From: Phoronis australis
Lineage: Eukaryota > Phoronida > Phoronidae
DNA length: 22,559 nt
Assembly (NCBI GenBank): GCA_002633005.1
Contig: NMRA01000508.1
Location: 270,100 to 292,658 of the forward strand
Reading direction: 5' to 3'
Each line of letters starts with the position of its first letter. Position 1 is the first letter of the stretch. Positions 10,099 through 19,000 of this stretch are shown one piece after another. The notes under the pieces are model-generated. The model saw only the letters and a program-made list of their open reading frames with translations, was not told where the DNA came from and searched no databases. A program made the translations under genes and the position numbers.

Positions 10099-13000
10099 CT
10101 GCAACCAATTAACACATACCGTCAATGCCACTGAAGTGCTCCTATGCCGCTCGACTCTAGGGTCACCTTCTCAGATCCTTAAAAATTGTGAAAAAACATG
10201 TCAGTCCAAGTAAGATATGTTCAAATTGTGTATTTCAAACTTACTGGGCCATGATTTTAAGTTAGAGTATCGTGAACATTTTGCCCAAAATTGAACATTT
10301 TAGTTTAAAGAAGTTCAGTAAGTAAAGTAGTTTCAAAGTGGTTTAAAAGAATATCAATTGATTTTTATGTAGATATTGAACATCTCTATCAGAAGACTGG
10401 CTTTGCATTTTCAAAGGTGTTTTTGTTAATTGTCATTGGAGCGCCGAAATTCGGTGAATTTTTAACAATTTTTTGTATTTGATTTCAAGCCATCTTTGGG
10501 GTGTTCTTGGTGCCAGTTTGTTGGGTGCAGGTGATTTCAAAAAATATTTCCCACCACTTTGTTTCCTTAGAAAATAAAAAATGGATTTTCGTTTTTTTTC
10601 CAAGAAACAGACGACGGAAAGGAATTATCGTCTCGTATTTTATAGCTCTTGACTACGAGCTGTGTGCGGCTGTATCTCGTAAGCTCCACAAAGGTACATG
10701 TACTTCCTTAATTTTTTAAAACACTTTTCTATGGGGATGAAACCGGTCGATGTCAATGTTTAGATGATTTGACTACTGTTGGCCTCTGGTGGCAGATTTC
10801 TTGTGTGAAATTTCATGAAATGTGGCCATTTTTTATCTAGGAAACGTTGATACATGCAGCTTTTCGAATGGTTCTAAGCTGTGCTGCCCCATCAGTGACA
10901 GTTTTAGCATTTTGGAGACAACATTCAAATTCAATATTTAACCTTTGCCCTCTCCGCTGTCGGCTGCTCGTTAAAGTCCTTGTCTCACGCGTTGTTAACC
11001 CTTATTACATGGTTAGAAGATGTTATAAGGATCCAAGAAGTACCTACCCCATAACTAGTACACGATCCGTACTCGAAAACAGTTTAAATGAACGCGCCAC
11101 TCACGATTCGCACCCGAAGAAACACCGCCATTTTGAACTTGCCGCGAACCCGGAAGTACAATTCATTCAGGAACCCAGGCCGAGAAAACGCCGTCAGTGC
11201 GACTGGAGCAGTGCCTGTACTGTTACCAGCCAGCAAACGGGGATAAAAAAATAGACAGCGCGCCTTAATTTTTATAAAATCAAACTACCGACAATTTTAT
11301 GGAATTTGCTGAAGAAATGTGGCGAATAAATTTTGACAGAAATTATTTTGCCAGCGAGACTCGGGACCGCAGCCTATCGGACCCGGTGCGGATCGAGACC
11401 AGACACTGGCGAACGGTAAATGCATGCGGTTGCAAGCTGTTTTGTCGAAGTAAAATGGTCAAATGATAAATGCTGCATATATTCAAAGGTAGTTTCAGAC
11501 ACTTGCATGAAATTACGGGCTGGTTAGTCCTGTGTCACACTGCTGGCCACAAACACAAAAAACACGAAAATTGAACAAAGTTTCTTTTTTGTAGCAACGT
11601 TTGTCAAAATGTATCAACGTTAAATCTTCACAAATTACAAAGTAGCCGATTGAACATGCCTTTCAGTTCAGCAAAAGTCGCCATGTTGTCGGTGCCGCCA
11701 GAAATGAGACGAAGTCCAACGGGAATTGTGAGCACATTTATCACTTAATGAGTAACAACTGCGAGGCTGAAATTTGGTGAACACTGTTAAATCGTGCAGA
11801 ATAGTAAGTAAAGATATGTCTAACTAAATTTCACCGTAATTTGTTGGCGAAAACAATTTACACAAAGTTTTAAACTCGTAACTTATCCCGCTGTCCTCCA
11901 ATATGGCCGACGCGATCCAAACAAAGTGACCCAAATTTCGCCACAAAACTTGCAATAACTTTACAGTGCTTGCCCCGATTTTGATACTTTTTCGATTTTT
12001 ACTGAGTAGAATGTACTACCTTTCCGATGATAGCAAAGTACTTTTTCAAAACGAGGAAAAAAATAAAACCGAAAAAAAATTGGTTCGACCCATATTGGTT
12101 CCTAGGTTCGACCCGCCTACGTAAGGAACTAAACACCAATGCTATTTTAACATACTAAGTACGCGTAACATTCCAAAAAAATCAACGACCACTAACTACA
12201 AACTATAAATACACTACATATGCAAACGAATCACGATATATTACTAATAAAACAAAATAATGAAGACTTTTCGAGCAAGCCATAGCACATTCAGTTACAA
12301 GGAAAAAATGGCGGCGTTCAGGACAAGTTCCTGAACTGATGAGCCGGAAATGTGGGTACGGAAATAACTGATGACAACCGGTAATCATACGCTCAGAGAG
12401 AAGGGTCAAATACTGTTACAAAATCGCTTTTGGTAAGAAAGGCGAAAAGAATATAAAGAAAGGGTGTCAAAAATAAGAATTTATGTAGTAAGTATTTTCG
12501 GATACTGGAACCATGTGGGCAGTTTGCAACAAGGACTTTAATGCTGCGTCATGGTAACGTTCACTGCATTAACCTGACAATCGTAACATAAACTATACGG
12601 TCATTTCAATCTGAGTTTTGTGCTTTCTACAGGATTGTATTGCTTAACTGATTTGTCCCAAATTTAACTCGTCACTTGTTTTCATTCTAATAACAGAGAA
12701 AAATGCCATTTCTGAGAAAATATTGGACGCATGAGATCCAAGCTTTCAAGTTAGTTGAGCAAGTTAAATGTGAAGTAATCTCGGTAGAGTAAAGTTAAAA
12801 TGTAAGCCAAAATGATCCTAAGCCAACTACAATAAGAAACTTAAAATGTGCGATAGAAAGTTTTAGCAATACAAACTCTAGCGTCAAAATTGTGAAATAA
12901 CTGGTTGCAGTAAAAATCTGGTTAAAATACATGTATGGTAAGACTGAGGAAACCAGACAAGCAATTTCGCTTCTGTTGATGACACTCAGAAGCATTTATC

Positions 13001-16000
13001 TAGCATCCCCATTCTGGACTTGGGAGCGGCATTGGAAAACGGTGTCTGTCGATTGTTCCGTGTTCGTGCGGTATCTGTAACAATAGGCGTACTTTCGTTA
13101 TACTTATCCTTTTCTAGAGCCGATATTCCACAATCCTCGTCCACTTTGCCGTCTCCGTCGTCATCTGAAACGATACGAGTAATGAGGAACGGGAGCGTGG
13201 TTCTTCTCTTTGTTTTTTTTTTTTTTGTCCTTTTTGTTATTTTTTGATCCGAAATATAATCCCGTGACTCGAAATGGAACCCCAAAGGAATTTTGACGTT
13301 TTCCGTTCTATGCTGGTTTCAAAACCACATGGATGGCTTGCACTTCGTGCTCGAGTATACCTCAACCTTTTCAGACACGTAACAAATCCAGATTCGCATT
13401 GGATGACCCATTGCTACACATTCGAATCTGAACTCGAATAATTATCAAGTTTTAAGGTTATGTATGACCTGATTGACTTGTCGCAGTATTTACCTAAATA
13501 TGTACAATAGTATACAATTTAACTTAGTAAAAGTATATATTTTCTGAAAGTAAAGAAAGTGTGTAGAATTTGAATTTTGACTTCTTACCAATTGCTGTTA
13601 ATTAGGTCACGCGAATAAGTTTTTTAAGTAAAATTTAGCAAAAAAATACATCCCTAGTCAAACGACGGTATAGCATGACCAAATTTTGTTCGACATAAAT
13701 GTTCAAGATAAAATCTCAAAAAATTCTGTTATATTTGTTTATAAATTATCATATCTTTTTCGTTTGTTGCGACTTTTGATCTTTTCACAAAAATCGTTGA
13801 AGTCCTATTTTTGCTAGACTATCATGCAAAAGTGGTGGATTTGAAATACCATCCCTAAAAGCGTGTTTGAGAACAGGGCATAACGCATGCTGTCTGAAAG
13901 TTTCATACGAATACGTTACATGTATGGCATTCCTGAGATATAATGTTCCCAGGTTTGCCAAATTTGACTATTTTTGAGCGTCCCACACGTTTGCAGCTGT
14001 AGTTTTCATGAGAAATCAAGCACACTCCCCCTCACCCCGTTTGGCGAAGTGGGTAGAAAGGTGCGCCTCAGAGAAACAAAAAGTCCGAGAAAATGAGCCA
14101 AAAGTCCACTAAAAAGACGCAGACGCGCAGTTCACTGTTGTGAAGGTGGTATACCGTTATTTTAGTCCTCTCGCTTTTTTGTTACTCGCAATGTTATTAA
14201 GTACAAACTGACCGTCACATATTACACCATAGAGAATTAGCCACTTTTACACCCACACCCAACCCCCTTTTCCTGTCTTTTAACACCCACTGGCACCCGG
14301 CACCATGTCAGTGTCCAGTCCCTAATAACGTCACAACAGGCAACTCCCCGTCGCCACGTCAAATCCACTCATCTCGTGTCACACGAGATGAGATGGTGAG
14401 TCACCATCTCAGCCAAACCCCCCGCCATGTTCTCAGGTCATAGCAATAAAACTGTGTTATATGAACATTTATATATAAATCTGAAACCAGCGCCAAAGAT
14501 ACTGGTGTAACTATAATATTTTTGCCAGCGTGGAAATGTAGATGACTTGTAGTTGTATTCCTTAGACGACGTGATTGGACCAACAGATGGTGTGCTGACC
14601 TGACGTATAACCATTTGCAGTAGCTGTGTTAGTACTGTAGTGTCGCGTGCGTCAAGTTGACAATTCAATTTTGTCGCACATTTTCCAATACCCACGCGAG
14701 TAGGAGTACATGTACCTATGGGCCTACTCTATTGCCGTTCTCACCTACGTCATCAGGGCACACCTCTTCGTCTACTTTACCGTCGCAGTCATTGTCTTGG
14801 TCGTCGTCCGCTCTAAGGTCTGCCGTTTTTTTACACACGTACTTCTGAAAAAACATGCATGCGGCTCGGTGGACGCGCTGTGTGAACGGTGGCCACCAAG
14901 TTAACTCGGATTAGGTTTAGTAATTTGAAGTAACATAAGACGGTAACGTTGGGTCCTGTTTTCACGGGTACTCGTCACACTCGAAAACCCTGTGTTCAGT
15001 GTCGTATTCTTACTGGATTGAAGACGGGATTGTTTTATTGAAATACCAATGCCTCGAAATTGATAACGCTAACTATCCATAAGGAAATAAAAACGAGGAA
15101 TGCGTTCCTTAGAGAACGCTTCTATCCAGAAAACTAATGTCACACCCTTTACGAGATATCGTCGTTCATAAAAGCGTAGCGTTTGATCACACCAGTTTTA
15201 CCCGCGAATGTCTACAGAACGAACCTCGCGTTACTTTCACTTGAGACTCCCCAACTGTACTTATAGGCAACGTGTCGGACCTTAACTTAGGATGTTCAAA
15301 ACTAAACTTACTCGGTGTACATGTATGTGTTGCGGTGCACTATGAGTTACAGCACACATCACGAATTTTTGGCCGACCGGTCGGAAATTGGTCGACGACC
15401 GGCCGTCGACCGGTCGTCTAGCCGACCAGCAGCCGAACGGTCGGCTAGGAGCCGTCTGCTTAGTCGCCTCTGTGGTCGGCACTTGGGTCGGCTAATTGGT
15501 CGCCTAGCATAGACGACCAATTCGGTTTAAGCGTGTTCTTGGTCGGCAATTACCATTTTATGACCTAGCGGGTGAACTTTGGACAAACAAACATTTAACT
15601 GTTCGCTGTTCGTTTACCAGTGGCAACCCCTATCTTGACATCGGTTTATCAAATTTTGTTCAACTATTGAATGGAGGTAAAATCGAATCAACCTACAAAT
15701 ACGAAGTGCGTGGCATCATTACACAAGCCGAAAACCTTATGTTGAATTAATGACGGAGTGGTAAAATCAAACGTTAAGTGATATAGCGGAAAATGATTTC
15801 TAACTTTAGATATCAGACTTTTTATGCAGTGCATTATGCATAAAAACAAGCACGACATTTGAAATTTACAGCAAAATTGCATAAAAATCAGAATACAACA
15901 CTGTAACAAGAGAGAATGCTGGATCCCTTGGTCAGATAAGTTTGTTTCAACTGTACTTATCAGATGTTTATGAAACAGTGTTATCTTTGAAAAAGTGTGT

Positions 16001-19000
16001 TTAAGTGGAGATAATGGTACATGTATTTTTATAACGAATTTCAAGTCAATGAATAACAGAATTTCAATTAAATTCAGGGCGAGCCCGGATTCTCTCGCCA
16101 TAGATGAAGCGAATGCGCGTGCAAGACCCTGGTGCAAGTCGCCTCCTAATGGCAATTTCACTAAAGACAAAAAAGATGATGACAGTCTGTTTTATAATTT
16201 CTGTATTGTTCGTGGTCATAAAACGCCAATTACGTCCGATCACAGAGCATGCGCAGTAGAAAGAATGCGAATGTTTCCTGGACTACGTTACTATATGAAA
16301 GATCGTCCACACAAGGAGAAATTCTGAGAGGCCAGCGGTCTGTTTGGAGACAAAAGACCAAAGCCACTGCCAAAAACACTTGGCGAATACCCTGAAATTC
16401 AGCAACTCCACTTCAATGCAAAAACTATAGACGTTGCGGAGCAGACTAGTGGCCATTTTGAAACAGGCCCTCCCTGCAGACATCGATGGAGTCCCCACCC
16501 TAGGATATTTTTGCGGTTTGCTCTCGTGTTTATTCTGTTCATACCTTTTTCATTTATGAGCGAACCTCTGCAAAATGCTTTACTTTGAGACTAGTGCGCT
16601 GCGGGCGAGACATTTATTTTATGCGTTTACCATCACTGTCGTTGTGTCCTAACTTAGGCAACAAGGGAAGCTGAGTTTACTCCCTAGTCTTAGCCAGGGC
16701 ACATGTGCCCAGACACGCTAAACGTTTCCTAGCGTCAGAGGGGATGTTAAACACCAAAGGGTCTTTCAAAAAACATCGAAATTTTCGTGGTGGTACATCG
16801 GCGGATTTAGGGGGGGGCGGGCCCAGGGGGCCCGGGCCCCCCCTTGGCTGCCCCCAAAAAAATAAAACAGTAAGAGGGAAATGGTGAGTTTATTAATTAA
16901 CCCCGGTAATTAAAATTATACGGATGAAAAAAGATTTAAATGTGTGCAGTTTTAGTGTTTGGGGGTGGGCTCAAATCCAATTTCAAGTGTCAAATTCGGG
17001 ACACGGCGCGTTCGTAACGGAACTATGGCTAAGTATAGAATCTCCCGCGATATCCTAGGCGACCGGCAGCGGCGCTGTGCACTACGACTCCGTTTCCGTC
17101 GTCTGCTCCACTGTGCAATCCCGTCATTATTGCCAACACGAAAAATGGATTTGGTCTTTTGGGCATTTGAAGACTATTTCAAATACGACAAATTTGTTAA
17201 GAGTTGATGGCACAAAATATAAAATGTGTAATAAGCTTTACAAAAAGAAGTAGGTTACGCGCGCAAACGCTGTGGCCCATAAACAAGCAAGTCTTTTAGT
17301 ATGGGAGNACTTGAGACTCCCCTACTGTACAGTTGTTCTTATAGACAACGTGTCGGACCTTAACTTAGGATGTTCAAAACTAAACTTACTCGGTGTATGT
17401 GTTGCGGTGCACTATGAGTTAACAAGAGAGAATGCTGGATCCCTTGGTCAGATAAGTTTGTTTCAACTGTACTTATCAGATGTTTACGAAACAGTGTTAT
17501 CTTTGAAAAAGTTTGTTTAAGTGGAGATAATGGTACACGTATTTTTATAACGAATTTCAAGTCAATGAATAACAGAATTTCAATTAATTTCAGGGCGAGC
17601 CCGGATTCTCTCGCCATAGATGAAGCGAATGCGCGTGCGAGACCCTGGTGCAAGTTGCCTCTTAATGGCAATTTCACTAAAGACAAAAAAGATGATGACA
17701 GTCTGTTTTATAATTTCTGTATTGTTCGTGGTCATAAAACGCCAATTACGTCCGATCACAGAGCATGCGCAGTAGAAAGAATGCGAATGTTTCCTGGACG
17801 ACGTTACTATGAAAGATCGTCCACACAAGGAGGAATTCTGAGATGCCAGCGGTCTGTTTGGAGACAAAAGACCAAAGCCACTGCCAAAAACACTTGGCGA
17901 AAACCCTGAAATTCAGCAACTCAACTTCAATTCAAAAACTATCTACGTTGCGGAGCAGACTAGTGGCCATTTTGAAACAGGCCCTCCCTGCAGACATCGA
18001 TGGAGTCCCCACCCTAGGACATTTTTGCTGTTTGCTCTCGTGTTTATTATGTCTCCACATTGTTCATACCTTTTTCATTCATGAGCGAACCTCTGCAAAA
18101 TGCTTTACTTTGAGACTAGTGCGCTGCGGGCGAGACATTTATTTTATGCGTTTACCAACACTGTCGTTGTGTTCTAACTTGGGCAACAAGGGGAGCTGAG
18201 TTTACTCCCTAGTCTTAGCCAGGGTACATGTGCCCTGACACGTTTCCTAGCGTCAGAGCGGATGTTAAACACCAAAGGGTCTTTCAAAAAACATCAAAAT
18301 TTTCGTGGTGGTAATTACAGTACCATTTGAGAGTGCAAAGCGTGGCAGTAAAATCAACCGAGGGCAGATTTCCCTGGTGGCATTGTCTAGTTTGAGTTTG
18401 ACATGCTGCTCAAACGTTTCCCAGTAATTCTCAATTTTCTTTGGTACAGCTGGTGTTAATTCGTAACTGTGAAAGTGTTCAGGTCCTCTAGTGTACTACA
18501 CGTTTAAAATTCTCCGTCAAGGAGTTTATGCGACCTTTGAACACTATTACCGTCTACTCTACACTCGACGATGCATGTATAAGCCCATGGTTGTTTTTCT
18601 CTTCCCCGAAGCCTTGTATTCAAATTTCTCAGACAGCACACTTTGAGGACAAATAGAGAAAAATGAAGATGAAGAAGAAGAAGAAGAAGAAGAAGAAGAA
18701 GAAAATAAATGAGAAAAAGTGAGCAGTCTGGCGTGAAAAGGTCTTGCGGTAGCTTTCGTAAATGGGATTCACAATTTTTGTGAAAGAGCAAAAAAAATTA
18801 AGGTAAAGCTCGTAAAACCACCCTGTAGCCCCCCCCCCTCCTGTTGGTTATACGCAGCTGTTACTGCAGTAGAAACACAGTAGTGTATGACCAACAGGGG
18901 GAACAACATGAAAATGAGTCGCACTTAAACTCAGTTTAGCTCCAGCCATTTGTGACTCGTGTGTGTATAACCAACAGAGGAGAAACAACAGGAAAATGAG

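Larger units (their letters stand above)
15239..16795. repeat. Duplicated segment 2, first copy
   Basis: It matches 17308-18313 in the same orientation with scattered substitutions and small indels. It is longer mainly by the 554-base insertion at 15350-15903. The match ends at TGGTGGTA, after which this copy has a GC-rich element and the other has ordinary sequence. The open frames inside are non-coding by appearance and differ in frame between copies. Confidence 0.85.

Noticed and set aside
9770-10213. 147-codon plus-strand hydrophobic open frame
   Set aside because: It is the antisense shadow of the Asp/Ser/Lys/Glu tail exon. Phe/Leu/Val-rich antisense is expected from such codons.
10847-11254. 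135-codon plus-strand open frame
   Set aside because: It lies inside intron d across a CpG-richer patch. The protein shows no domain and low-complexity basic residues at its end, so it is most likely chance.
15688-16170. 160-codon minus-strand open frame in the duplicated segment
   Set aside because: It spans the edge of the 554-bp insertion, is broken in the other copy and has no recognisable domain.
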